The position numbers were made by a program, and so were the translations under genes. This document shows, in pieces, positions 10,883 through 21,832 of a DNA stretch of 64,000 nucleotides (position 1 is the stretch's first letter; each line of letters begins with the position of its first letter). The notes under the pieces are model-generated. The model was given only the letters and a program-made list of their open reading frames with translations. It had not been told where the DNA came from and made no database searches. The DNA lies in contig OY856186.1 in the NCBI GenBank assembly GCA_963693315.1, positions 81,163,040 to 81,227,039 of the forward strand, given 5' to 3'. This DNA is from Diogma glabrata (Eukaryota > Arthropoda > Insecta > Diptera > Cylindrotomidae).

Positions 10883-13244
10883 ACGAAAAGTAAACGAGGT
10901 TACTGTGAAAGATGCTTACCCGTTACCTTTAATCGAGGGCCTGTTAAGTCGTTTGGATCAAACTAGATACATATCCAGTATTGATTTAAAAGATGCATTT
11001 TGGCAGATTCCTCTTGAAAAGGCATCTCGGGATAAGACAGCTTTTGTAGTTCCTGGTCGACCATTGTACCAGTTTACTGTCATGCCTTTTGGACTTTGTA
11101 ATTCTCCTCAAACTATGTGTAAACTCATGCACAAAGTGATCCCGCATCATTTACACGATCGAGTGTTTGTATACTTAGATGATCTTTTAGTTGTTTCATC
11201 AACAATTGAAGAGCACATGTCGCTACTTAATGAGGTTGCCAGACTATTACGGAACGCTCGTTTAACAATTAATGTGGAAAAGAGCAAATTCTTCCTCAAG
11301 GAAGCAAAATATCTTGGTTACGTGATTGGTGACGGTTGCATTCGTGTTGACCCATCCAAAGTCGATGCAGTTGTTAACTTTCCAGTTCCAAAAACATCAC
11401 GGCAAATTCGTCGCTTTTTAGGTATGACGGGCTGGTATCGCCGTTTTATTCCAAATTATTCTTCAGTAGCAAGTCCATTGTTCGATCTTCTCAAAAAATC
11501 GGCAACTACTCGGTGGAATGATGCTGCACAAAAATCATTTGAAGCTCTTAAATCTTTTCTTGTAACAGCTCCCGTCCTAACCAACCCAGATTTTTCCAAG
11601 GAATTTTTCATTCAATGCGATGCTTCTAAAGCAGGAGTTGGAAGTGTTCTCTTCCAGCGTTCGGCTGAAAATGTTGAACATCCAATCGCCTTCATTTCCC
11701 ATAAGCTTAACAAAGCACAGCGAAATTACAGCATCACCGAACTAGAGTGCTTAGCTGCCGTAATGTCTGTCAAAAAGTTTCGTCCATATATCGAAGGGTA
11801 TCGATTCACTATTATCACCGATCATGCCAGCCTTAAGTGGCTTAAGAATCAAAAAGATTTATCCGGTCGTTTGGCACGGTGGAGTTTAAAACTCCAAGGT
11901 TTTGATTTTAAAATCGAGTATCGCAAAGGAAGTGATAATATTGTCCCTGATACACTCTCGAGAGTTTTTATAGATTCCATCACACCACCCGATGAGACCG
12001 TTTTGCCATTACATGTAGATTTAGATTCTGAGGCATTTAATAGTGGTGACTATATATCACTTATTAATAAGGTACAAAATGCAAAAGAAAATATCAACAT
12101 GTGTGTACGAGATGGTAAAGTTTTCTTCTGCCCAATTCCCACCGAGTCGAACACTGATATCTCTTCTTGGAAATTATTTGTACCTTCATCTTTAATCCCA
12201 GAGCTTCTTCTTCAAGCCCATAATTCACCAAAATCCGCCCACCTTGGTGTTGCAAAAACCTTGAACATTTTACAACGAACCTTTTACTGGCCCAAGATGG
12301 CTCATGATGTTAAGACCTACATTGGTTCATGCGATACGTGTAAGATGACTAAGCCTGTCAACTTTAGTACAAGACCTAAAATGGGATCATTTGTTGAAGT
12401 AGAAAGACCATGGCAACACATCTATGTCGATTTTCTCGGACCTTATCCGCGATCCAAACTTGGGAACAAATATATCTTAATTGTTCTAGATAAGTTCAGT
12501 CGATTTGTCATGCTTGAACCACTTAAGTGTGCTACTGCTGTGACATTGACTCGGTATTTAGAAAATCGAATTTTTTCTATGTTTGGTGTTCCCGAAACAT
12601 TGTTTTCCGACAATGGTTGTCAGTTTGAGTCCAACCTTCTTAGAGATCTACTCCAACGTTACGGTGTCCATCATATTTTTACACCCAAATACTCTCCTCA
12701 AGCGAATGCTTCAGAACGAGTCAACAGATCTGTAATTTCAGCTATCCGAGCATATGTGGCCGATGATCAGAATGAGTGGGACAAACACATTCATGAAATT
12801 GCTTCCGCATTAAGGAATGCAACACATTCATCAACTTGTTTTTCTCCTCATTACTTGGTGTTTGGTCAACATATGGTCTCGCATGGTGCTAATTATAAAT
12901 TACTGCGTGATTTCGATATGTTGAACGAAAGTGACATAAAAGTTACACCACCACATAACCATCTAAGCATAGCAAGACAATTGGTGCTTAAACATCTAAA
13001 GTCAGCCCACGTTAGGAACGAAAACCAATACAATCTCCGGAGTCGTCCTCGCGATTTTAAACCAGGTCAGGAAGTTTTTGTTCGAAATTTTATCCAAAGT
13101 GACGCTTCCAAACATTTCAACGCCAAACTGGCAAATAAATTTATTAAAGCTAGCATTCTTTCCAAAGAGGGTAATGTGGGATATAAGATCTGCAACTCAC
13201 AAGGTAAATATCTTGGTGTCTATCACACTAAAGACATTCGCTAG
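10848..13244 (+). CDS. Gypsy pol fragment: RT (5'-truncated), RNase H, integrase
   Basis: The 798-codon open frame starts with an ATG inside the left LTR; about 12 LTR-encoded residues (MFIVFVFVLFWV) lead into RT at RKVNEVTVKDAYPLP. RT keeps SSIDLKDAFWQIPL (motif A) and YLDDLLV (catalytic YLDD) but lacks the finger region. The RNase H part shows FIQCDASKAGVGSVLF and a TDHASLKWL block. Integrase has the zinc HHCC block (HNSPKSAHLG to CDTCK), the first catalytic Asp in YVDFLGP, the second in FSDNG and the Glu in ASERVNRS. Its C-terminal domain ends KYLGVYHTKDIR. RNase H and integrase look intact; the protein cannot replicate alone without gag, protease and full RT. In trans use is conceivable. 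Confidence 0.85.
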   Translation: MFIVFVFVLFWVRKVNEVTVKDAYPLPLIEGLLSRLDQTRYISSIDLKDAFWQIPLEKASRDKTAFVVPGRPLYQFTVMPFGLCNSPQTMCKLMHKVIPHHLHDRVFVYLDDLLVVSSTIEEHMSLLNEVARLLRNARLTINVEKSKFFLKEAKYLGYVIGDGCIRVDPSKVDAVVNFPVPKTSRQIRRFLGMTGWYRRFIPNYSSVASPLFDLLKKSATTRWNDAAQKSFEALKSFLVTAPVLTNPDFSKEFFIQCDASKAGVGSVLFQRSAENVEHPIAFISHKLNKAQRNYSITELECLAAVMSVKKFRPYIEGYRFTIITDHASLKWLKNQKDLSGRLARWSLKLQGFDFKIEYRKGSDNIVPDTLSRVFIDSITPPDETVLPLHVDLDSEAFNSGDYISLINKVQNAKENINMCVRDGKVFFCPIPTESNTDISSWKLFVPSSLIPELLLQAHNSPKSAHLGVAKTLNILQRTFYWPKMAHDVKTYIGSCDTCKMTKPVNFSTRPKMGSFVEVERPWQHIYVDFLGPYPRSKLGNKYILIVLDKFSRFVMLEPLKCATAVTLTRYLENRIFSMFGVPETLFSDNGCQFESNLLRDLLQRYGVHHIFTPKYSPQANASERVNRSVISAIRAYVADDQNEWDKHIHEIASALRNATHSSTCFSPHYLVFGQHMVSHGANYKLLRDFDMLNESDIKVTPPHNHLSIARQLVLKHLKSAHVRNENQYNLRSRPRDFKPGQEVFVRNFIQSDASKHFNAKLANKFIKASILSKEGNVGYKICNSQGKYLGVYHTKDIR

Positions 13245-13342
13245 TTTTATCCTTCCTTGGATAGCTTCACATTTATTCTGTTCTGTTTTGAGCCCGGCTT
13301 GAGATCTCTTATCTTTCGGGTCATGTAGGTCGTCCCCACGAT
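13245..13342 (+). other. Gypsy 3' untranslated segment up to the LTR
   Basis: It ends cgtccccacgat immediately before the right LTR. The expected polypurine tract is not obvious. The same 12-mer sits before TGTAAC at 36730-36741, which marks a second, older relative. Confidence 0.6.
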
Positions 13343-14861
13343 TGTAACGTTTTAACGTTTCATTAATTCTTTTTCTTATCAAAATTTTACTCCCTTTTCC
13401 AAATTTCTTAAATTATTCTCATGTTAAGTTGACTATCACAAATCTAATCGCAAAACTTTTATGCTCGTGCACAAAACTTCGAGGTCAACTAATTTTGTAA
13501 TAATTTGATTCCTTTTCCATTTGTCTGGGAAAAAGACAAATGTTTTCATAATTTACAAATCATTAAAAATCTTCTCTCTACTTTCAGTATATGCATTTGA
13601 AATATATATCACATTACTTTTTCTAGTTAATTTGAATCTTTCCTCACATTTAATTTTCTTTCGTAAAAAAATAATATAAAAATTCATTTTCTGGTGATAA
13701 CAAGAAAATACATACTTTTATGCTGATTCAAATTTTCTGGCCTGAAAAAATTTTTTCCATTATCCAGGTTCTGGGAGTCGATTTTGAGTATTGTTTGAGA
13801 GTTAGTCTCGTGCTCGAGAGTGGTTGGGTTGTAGAATTTGGTTGAGGATGGTTTAATATTTTAACTCAACTCGTTTCAAAGTTTTTTTGGTTTTGTTGTG
13901 TTTTTTGTTTTATGTTTTTGGTTTAATTTTTGTTGTTTTTTATAAGTTTTTTTGAATAATAATTGAAATAATTTACTACTTTTATTGAAAACCAATTATA
14001 ATCAAGTGTTTTCCTAGTAAGAAAAACAAGAATAGTGAATAATTTCTTATATTAAAACCACAATTAAAGATAGTTATAATGATAGTTATTAAACAGAAGC
14101 TGAATTAGTGTTTTTTATAAAAACTAATTGAAAGATAGTTATAATGTTGTGATCAGTTAGTTAAGTTTAATACGAAATCATAAATATTAGAACGTTATAT
14201 GAAGTTATAAGTTATATGAAATCATAAATATATATGTTTATTGTTTTTGTATTGTTTTGGGTTATGATGTTTATTTGTAATATTTGATGTATCTACATTT
14301 TAAAAACAATTAATTAAAACAAAAAAAAAATATAATAATAAAAATTAAAAACTGATTGTGTGCAATTATTTTTAATACGACTGCAAGTGATGATGGGTTT
14401 TTAAACATAAAAATTTAGATTTTGGATAAGTTGTGTAGTCGAGTTGTGTTCAACAATTGAATATATGTACAAAAATTGGGTATGCCAGCCACTGTTAGGT
14501 GTTGTGATGTTCTTTTAGTAGGGGTCCGTACTAAATCTATCATAAATGGACGAATGGAAAACCAAGGTATCAATATTTATTTATATTTATAGGTTTAAGT
14601 TTTGTATTTTAATAATGTAATAGATCTACCGTACGTCAAGGTGGAGTACGGAACATTCATGTAGTTCCACTTGTTTAGCTTTGTTATTGTCTGGTTTGTG
14701 ATTCCTGACGGGAATTCAAGATCTAGATATGCTCTGACACTTCACTCACTCCCATCCTCTGGGTTCTAGTCGGCCTTAGATACCCGTCGTCAGAGCCAAT
14801 GTCTAGATAAAACATTTTTGTTAAAAACTGACTTCTAGGCCACTTGAAGCAGTATTTTACA
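13343..14861 (+). repeat. Right LTR, complete (1519 bp)
   Basis: It starts tgtaacgttttaacg and ends agtattttaca. It is followed by tctg, the repeat of the 4 bases before the left LTR, and by the interrupted LINE reading frame. The part 14263-14861 has no counterpart in the left LTR because that side is deleted. Confidence 0.85.
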
Positions 14862-16115
14862 TCTGTCCTTGGACCTCTACTGTTCCTTATATATGTTAAC
14901 TCAATATTTGACTTAGAAACGAAAGCCAAGAAAACTGCTTTTTGCGGACGTGCACTAAGCTATGATGGATCTTCAAAACCGAGTATTATACAGGATATGA
15001 ATAATGATTTAAAGCTCATCAGGAAATGAATTGATTTACATGGCATGATATTGAGTAACAAAACTAAGTGTATGCTGTTCAATATAGGCAACGACTATCA
15101 AATTCCCCATAACGCCGTTGTGTATCATAAAAATCAGTGTAGTGAGTTTGACTGTTCCGAATTTATAGAAATTGAAATGGTTTCAACGTTTCGCTATCTG
15201 GGTTTGCATTTGGATAGCAAATTAAACTGGAACGAACATATAAAATGCTTGGCCAAATACATGTTAATAGCAATTCGCAAAATGTATTTATTGCGCCCTC
15301 TTGTTCCCCAATCAGTATTAAGAACCATATACTTTGCTCTTGTCGAATCAAAACTATTGTACGGGTTATCTTGTTGGGGTGGAATGTACTCTACTAACCT
15401 AAATCCGATTTTTCTCACCCAAAAGCATGCAATACAATTATTTATCACAAAAATCATAGAACTCATTCACTCCCTCTATTCATTAAAACGAACGCTCTTC
15501 CACTGAGATACATGTACGTGCTTAAAATTCTGAAAATTTTTTTCCTACGTAAAGATTATATGAATATCCGTCCAAATATTATAAACTGTAATATTCGCTC
15601 TCTCAACTGTATTGTCCCAAAAGCTTTCAAGGAACATTTTAGACACTTTTATTCATATCTTGCGCCTTTCTTATTCAATAAGCTACCCCACTCCATACAG
15701 ATTCTGTCTCACATAAAAATTTTCTTGGGAAACGTTAGGGTTTGGATTTTGGAAAAAACGTATGTTGAAGTAAATGCATTTCCCGATATGTTTTCTGGTG
15801 CTCGTGTGTGTTCTGTTGCTGAAGTAAGAACTCTTGGTTGTTCTTGTTCATGTTCATGTTTATGTTATCTTTTGTGATTCTTGTTTTTTCTAAATTGTTT
15901 ATATTACTAAATGTTAAAAATCTATTTTATTTAGTGTAAAATTTGTCTTCATATGCTTCTGAACTCTCATGCTCTGCCACTGTTTCCTATGAAACACAAA
16001 AGCATGTATATCTTTATTTGTATATATTATTTTTTTTAAAATCTAAAATTGAATTTTTCTTATGTAATAATTTTTTATGTACAAATAAATGAATTTTTTG
16101 AATTGAAATGAATTG
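14862..16115 (+). pseudogene. LINE ORF2, second half of reverse transcriptase, and 3' end
   Basis: This continues the LINE broken at 9956. RT resumes with VLGPLLFLIYVNSI. The catalytic box that should read FADD is damaged at about 14939-14955: ttt gcg gac is followed by a few lost bases, which throws the frame. Further C-terminal blocks are VSTFRYLGLHLDSKLNWNEH (about 15180) and SVLRTIYFALVESKLLYGLSCWG (about 15315, split here as two motifs). Stops at 15027 and near 15503 break the frame. The last part (15878 onward) is non-coding and ends with short gaatt repeats near 16085-16130, which may be the LINE 3' tail. Confidence 0.75.
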
Positions 16116-16554
16116 CAATTTTGAATGAATTGCAGGCTTCAAACCCGTCTCCAAATCGGTTCCAAAACCTTAAACATTGTTTTCTTTTGCCACAAAAGGG
16201 CCAAAACTAGCTAAAAAACGTTTTTTTTTTTTAATATTTTTAACTATTTCTAGATGCTCTATTTATAAATAAATTTGGAGAGAAAGAAAGGAGACAATTG
16301 TTTTTCTTTTCGAAAAAAATAATTGAAATATAAGAATTTAAATTATTTAATTTTTTAGCATCATCTTTATTAAATTCATATTTGAAAATATGGAGGGGCT
16401 GAAATCTCAAACTCTGAGATATTAAGACTTCGGTCTGGGTTAAGGATTTTGATATAGTTTTGGGAAATAACTTTTATGAAGACATTGTTTTTAGTTTTGG
16501 GCAGCGATGTATATCAAACATAAAACTATTTGTAAAAGTACAAGTATTTTATTT
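16116..16554. other. AT-rich stretch, nothing recognised
   Basis: No gene or clear repeat is seen between the LINE tail and the tandem repeat. Confidence 0.3.
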
Positions 16555-17165
16555 CTTTTTAGAAATTTATTACAAAACAAATATTTTTAACACGAACACT
16601 CAAAAACCTCTTCATTTAGAATTTCCAGAAAATATTTCAAAATCAAAAATCATATTTTTTTCAAAATTCCAAAAATATTCTAAAAATTATAATGAAAAAA
16701 TTTAACCTTTTTTTCAAAATTCTAAAAATATTCCAAAAATTATAACAAAATCAAAAATTGAAACTTTTTCCAAAATTCTTAGCATATTACAAAAATTATA
16801 ACAAAATCAAAAAAAAAACAAACTTTTTTCAAAATATCAAAAATTATAATAAAATCAAAAATACAAACTTTTTCAAAATTTTAAAAATATTCCAAAAATT
16901 ATTACAAAATCAAAATTGAATTTTTTTTCCAAAATTCTGATAATATTCCAAAAATTTAATCTTTTTTCAAAATTCTAAAAATATTCCAAAATTTATAACA
17001 GAATCAAAAATGAAATTTTTTTCAAAATTCTAAAGATATTAAACTAAATTTTAAAACTATTTCCAAAATTCTTAAAATATTGCAAAAATTATAACAAAAT
17101 CAAAAAAACAAATTTTTTTCAAAATTCCAAAAATTATAATAAAATCAAAATTACAAATTTGTTTG
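16555..17165. repeat. Degenerate about 60-bp tandem repeat
   Basis: About nine or ten diverged copies of a unit made of ttttcaaaattctaaaaat, attccaaaaattata and acaaaatcaaaaa. There are almost no G bases on this strand. It is a minisatellite without coding potential; the open frame running into it is an effect of the composition. Confidence 0.75.
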
Positions 17166-18996
17166 TAGTCTCACATACCTATCCCATTTATCAAGATTTC
17201 TTTAAATTCAAGGTTACTACTCATTATCACTTAAAATTACCGTTTTTTAAGCAAAAAAATATGCAAATTTCCTTGTTTTGACACACTTGACGATTTTTTT
17301 GACACACTTCCGGTACAGTTATTGAACACAACGTGTTTTAGGACCTGCCATTGAGTATACCTATTTTTGAAATCCCTTTAGCGGTTTTCTAGATTTCGTA
17401 AGGCAATGCGGACGGCCAGCCGTATATTTTTTCGTTTTTTTAGAATCAGTAGGTTCTAAAACGTCGAGAAATGCCAAAAAAGTGAAGGTAAGAATTTCAC
17501 TTTTGGTTCGAGAATGTAATACTTAGGTCTTTCACATCATCATCATCAAAATAATTAAAAAATAAAAACTATAGTTCCTTTACAATATCGTCTCTAAAGT
17601 CTAAAATCATCTCTAAAAAAATTCTTTTGGATTCAAGAGTTACACCGAGATTTTCATTAAAGTTCTCGAGCTACTTGACATTTGGTTCCAAGAAATTGAC
17701 GGCCATGTTGGGGAACATGTGTAAACAATAGCTAGAATTCAATAGATGCAATATGGAACCCTTAGGTCCATATTGCATCCTTGCATTTGGTTAATTGATT
17801 CGATCCATTCCGTCGTTTTATAAATCGTCTATTTTTATATCTATTTTTTTTTATTTATTATATTACAGATTTGCTAAATTATATTTATATTTTTTAAAAT
17901 TTGTTGAAATCTGTTCATTTATAAAAATATGTTGAAAAAATTAAATAATATTTGGGTTATGTCTTCCGTAAAGGTTTGAATTACGTAAAGTTAAATATAA
18001 ATAATATGTATAAATTTTTGGATTGCTAGACGTATATTACACTATCAAATATATTGGTCAAATAAAAAAATTTGACATGAAGTTGGACAGTGTTAATAAT
18101 AAACGCCATTTTCTTGGTCAAAAATAGTCTTTTCATCCAATTTGGATGACAATTTTTTTTTGACATCTAGCGGGAATAGCGGGAAACGATCTATTTTAAT
18201 AATCGATTTAAATTATGTCGTTTTCTTTTTTCCAGACCAGAAAAAGTGTTTTTTTTTTCATAAAAAGAATATGAAAAAATTTGATCTAGTTTTGATGTTG
18301 TGTTTGTGAACTGTCATTTAATGTTTTGGTAATTAATTGTATTTAATTAAATAATTTTTATTAGTTTTTAGTTTAAAATACGATTTAAACATAACATTTA
18401 TTTAAAACATTAACTATGTCCAATATCAATTTCGGGGTGACGTGAGTGATCCATTATTAATGAATGAAATTATATATGTTAAATATAAAAACTTTTTTTC
18501 CAACGAATTGTAATCACCTATTACTTTCACTCACTGTTTAACGACAAATTTTTTAAAAAAACCCTTTAATTATTATTTTTTCTTCCCAAAAGAAATTAAA
18601 ACAAAAACAAACAGGCAAAACTTCAATTTTATCGTTAATTTTATTTGTATTTCCTGACTAGTTTTGGACTCTATGAGTCCATTAACAAAAGATTTACAAC
18701 TGAGTTGAACTGATTGTCTTGATTTCTTTGTATAAAACGACCCTCTTGATTTGTTTGTAAAACCGACTGCTTGATTATTGATCAAAATTTTACTTATATA
18801 ACTAAAAAATGATTATTCGTTGACCTTATTATTAATTAGTATTGCTATAAAATCGATTCCAATCGACCAAACTTTAGTTTTTGGTTTTTTTTTATTTTAT
18901 GTTATATAAAAATTACATAATGTAATTTCGCGAAATTAACGCTTATTTTAATTTAAATCTAAATAAAGATTTAGGTTATTATCGCGGCAATATATT
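17166..18996. other. Intergenic stretch with one short hairpin
   Basis: The only clear structure is the hairpin 17745-17779. The rest is AT-rich, with no gene recognised. Short open frames such as 18573-18785 (-) show no domain. Confidence 0.35.
17745..17779. repeat. 13-bp inverted repeat with 9-base loop
   Basis: gatgcaatatgga (17745-17757) is mirrored exactly by tccatattgcatc (17767-17779). The stem is more GC-balanced than its surroundings. Confidence 0.6.
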
Positions 18997-19480
18997 TACT
19001 ACGTTTTCATGCAGATCGAAAAAGAATTGAATCCTTATCACGTATTCAAACTGTAAAGTGTTTTCATGATAGGATTGAAAACGAGTTGAAAACATTTTTA
19101 AAACTGTGTTGAAAAACTGTCAGAATGTCAAAAAGCGTTTAATTGTGTTTCATTTATTGTGTTCAATATTTTATTTTTTTATGCTTGATATTATATTTTT
19201 CTTTTCAATAAAGTTAATGAAATAAACATTTTATAAATCAATGTGAAATTAGTTGTTTTGTAATTAAAAACAAACATAAACATTTTACTGCGCATGACAC
19301 GATCCAGTTTTCCGTTTTCATGTATTTTCGAATATTTGGATACCGATACGATCCCAAAAAAAATCGAGATCGTATTTAAAAATAAATAGTATTCAAAACT
19401 GTAATTTTTGATGTTTTCATGGTGAATTCAATTCGAATTTGGTTTTCAAATCGTTTTGAACTAATCATGAAAACGTAGTA
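18997..19480. mobile_element. MITE-like element with 15-bp terminal inverted repeats
   Basis: It begins tactacgttttcatg and ends with the exact reverse complement catgaaaacgtagta. att follows the right end and also precedes the left end, so a 3-bp duplication is possible. It is 484 bp long and non-coding. Confidence 0.65.
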
Positions 19481-19574
19481 ATTGTTTTAATAGAATTGGA
19501 ATAAATGTACGATTGTCGAAAAAGGTGTTATGAAATTGTAATTGATTGGAATGGAAAACTAGAGTTTAGGTCAG

Positions 19575-20738
19575 TTACTAAGTTTACACAAGTATCTAAT
19601 TTGCTACGTATCAAATTTGCTAGCCATTTTCACCATCATACTTTTTAAATTTGATACGGTGATGTAAACTCTTATTAATTAGGTATGACGTATTAATTTT
19701 TAGCGCGTCTTTTTCATTGTTATGTGGTTTTCTTTTGACTTTTCTAAATCAATTTATAAATTCGGGTCTGAAAAGAACAAAAAACAAAATTTGATGTGAA
19801 ATATGTTTGTATTAGTGATATTTAAATGGCGGTTGTCTACTTTTAAATTTGAAAAATTTCGTATAATAGCATATTCTGCAATTGCGTATTGAAATATTTA
19901 TAAAAAATTCAATTAATTTGTACATAAAATAATTTTGTTTTATTCATTCATATTTGTTTTCAATTTAAATTACTTCATTTTAGATAAAAGCGTCTCGTTT
20001 TTTTCTATGATGCATCTTTTTTCATCCGCCCAATGAAATATAATATTTTAATTCTAATAAATCCATTTAAGAGTTTTTTTTTATTTATTAGGAGTTATTT
20101 TATTAAACGTTAGTTACATTATTGTATATATATAATATAAAACACAATAATTAATTCTTCAAAATTAAACAATTCATAGTTATATAAAAATTGTCTTCAA
20201 CAAAACGTTTATTTTTTAAATTTTCTTTGTTGATATTAGTAATGTCAAAAAAATTTACGAAAAAATGCACATTTTTTTTTTTGATGTAAATCGGAAAAAA
20301 AATTGATGTTTTTGGGTGAAAAGAACAAAATTTTTGATTTACATCAATTTTTTTTGATGGATTTGGGTGAAAAGAATTCGACATTAGTTTTTTGGTTAGA
20401 AAAAAAGAATTTCCAAATATATTTTTTTATAAAAAACTGTAAACATTTATTATATTTCTTGCTAAAATTCTTTAATTTTAATTTCAGCAAAAAAAATCAC
20501 ATGAAACATAAATATATATTTATAAAATAAGTTTATTTATTTTTATTTTAAATGTCATACCAAATTTTAGTGTTCACACCGTAAAAATAATACCTATTTG
20601 CTACGTACCTACTATGATACGTAGAAAATCATCCTACCAAATATTTGGTACACATTTTTTTGATAACTGTTTACATCGACCATAGTCGACCTATTAAGTA
20701 TAGTATGTACCTATTAGATACTGGTGTAAACTTAGTAA
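19575..20738. mobile_element. Non-autonomous DNA transposon, 1164 bp, with terminal inverted repeats
   Basis: The left end ttactaagtttacac plus aagtatctaat is mirrored at the right as attagatact plus ggtgtaaacttagtaa, one base differing within about 26. Subterminal ctacgta-type motifs recur near both ends (19604, 20602). The interior is AT-rich, and its short open frames at 20151-20530 show no transposase. The target duplication is not resolved. Confidence 0.6.
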
Positions 20739-20895
20739 GTGTTGCGTTTTTGCTGGACTATTTATTTTGAATTTATATTTGGTAATTAATTTGGAGATAC
20801 TACATTTTTGGAGATACTACAAACGTTATAAAAAGCAATTACATTTATTTGTTTACAGGTTTTGCAGGTTTTCTATACTATTTAACAGTTCTAAT

Positions 20896-21277
20896 CAGGG
20901 TTGTTCCTTTACGCGTAATCTAAAATAGATTACATTACATGTAATCTATGTAATGTAATCTATGTCATCTATGTAAATTTGGTGTAATCTATTAATTTTG
21001 ATTTAAGAAGAAATATGTGGAATTATTGTATTATCCCTACTGAACATTTTTTTCGATTTTTTCGCAAAAGACATGATCAATAATATTGTCAAAAACAAGA
21101 TCTTGCGATCTTGAAAAAAGTTAATTTAATTGCTAAAAAAGTTTAGAATGCACATATCAATTAAATAGATTACATAATAGTTTACATTATAGATTACACG
21201 AAAATATCTCGCGTAATTTACACGTAATCTATGCGTAATCTATACATGTAATCTATTTTGTCTACGGCACAACCCTG
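20896..21277. mobile_element. hAT-type MITE with perfect 8-bp target duplication
   Basis: The ends are cagggttgt and acaaccctg. The 8 bases gttctaat occur directly before (20888-20895) and directly after (21278-21285). CAGGG termini with an 8-bp duplication are the hallmark of hAT elements. The subterminal regions carry many copies of gtaatcta and its complement (about 20916-20990 and 21160-21255), as expected for transposase-binding repeats. It has no coding capacity. The only hAT-like transposase in the window is the dead one at 5233-6433, and no link between them is shown. Confidence 0.85.
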
Positions 21278-21456
21278 GTTCTAATTAATATTAGAACCAC
21301 TAAATTATCAAAAATTATAATATAATATGCAAAAATTATAATTATAATATAATTATTATAATATAATAAAAATTATAACGTAATATGCTTTTTCACATTT
21401 AACAAATAAAAAATAAATCACTTGACTAACACTTGGATAGAAAATATTTGTCCAAC

Positions 21457-21716
21457 AATGGCTGTGGCCCATTTCTCGTTGAAATTGAAATTGAATCTGC
21501 AAATCGACTAAAAAATTTCAATTTACTCTGCTATCCTACTTGAGTAAATTTTGACAGATTGTGTTGAAATTCAAATAAAATTTGTTTTTCAATAATTATT
21601 TTTTCGTAATTTAATTTTTGTGAAAGAAAATAAAGCAAAACAAAAACTAATATTTCAGCGAGAAACGTCAAAATTTCAATTTCATCGGCATTTTTGAGAA
21701 ATGGGCCACGGCCATT
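21457..21716. mobile_element. MITE-like element with 'tggcccatttctc' inverted repeats
   Basis: aatggctgtggcccatttctc near 21457 is mirrored as gagaaatgggccacggccatt ending at about 21715, and the inner arms (attgaaattg / caatttc) also pair. About 260 bp, non-coding. Confidence 0.65.
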
Positions 21717-21743
21717 AATTGCGGTAATTGCGATAGTCCTTAA

Positions 21744-21832
21744 AGGAGCGGTTTTATTGTTTTATAAAACGGACGGAATGAATTGCGGATAAAAATGAAG
21801 AGGGCGGAGCGGATTCATTCTGTTTGGACATT
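21744..21832. repeat. Interspersed repeat, second copy at 59125-59210
   Basis: The order ggagcggtt, gttttataaaacg, acggaatgaa, gcggataaaaa, ggagcggat and attctgtttgga is shared with 59125-59210. Family unknown. Confidence 0.55.

Larger units (their letters stand above)
9957..14861 (+). mobile_element. Gypsy (Ty3-type) LTR retrotransposon with a large internal deletion
   Basis: The right LTR is complete and starts and ends TGTAAC...TTTTACA, i.e. TGTAA/TTACA termini. The element is flanked by a 4-bp target duplication tctg at 9953-9956 and 14862-14865. Host LINE codons resume exactly there (GVPKGS then VLGPLL), which confirms both ends. The internal part holds only the C-terminal two-thirds of pol. 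Primer-binding site, gag, protease, the RT N-terminus and the last about 595 bp of the left LTR are missing. In the compared about 920 bp of the two LTRs I find about two substitutions and one 6-bp indel, so the insertion is young. No env-like frame is present. Confidence 0.9.

Noticed and set aside
9957..14861. Endogenous retrovirus (errantivirus) with env
   Set aside because: After integrase the frame ends and the LTR follows within 100 bp. There is no envelope-like ORF.
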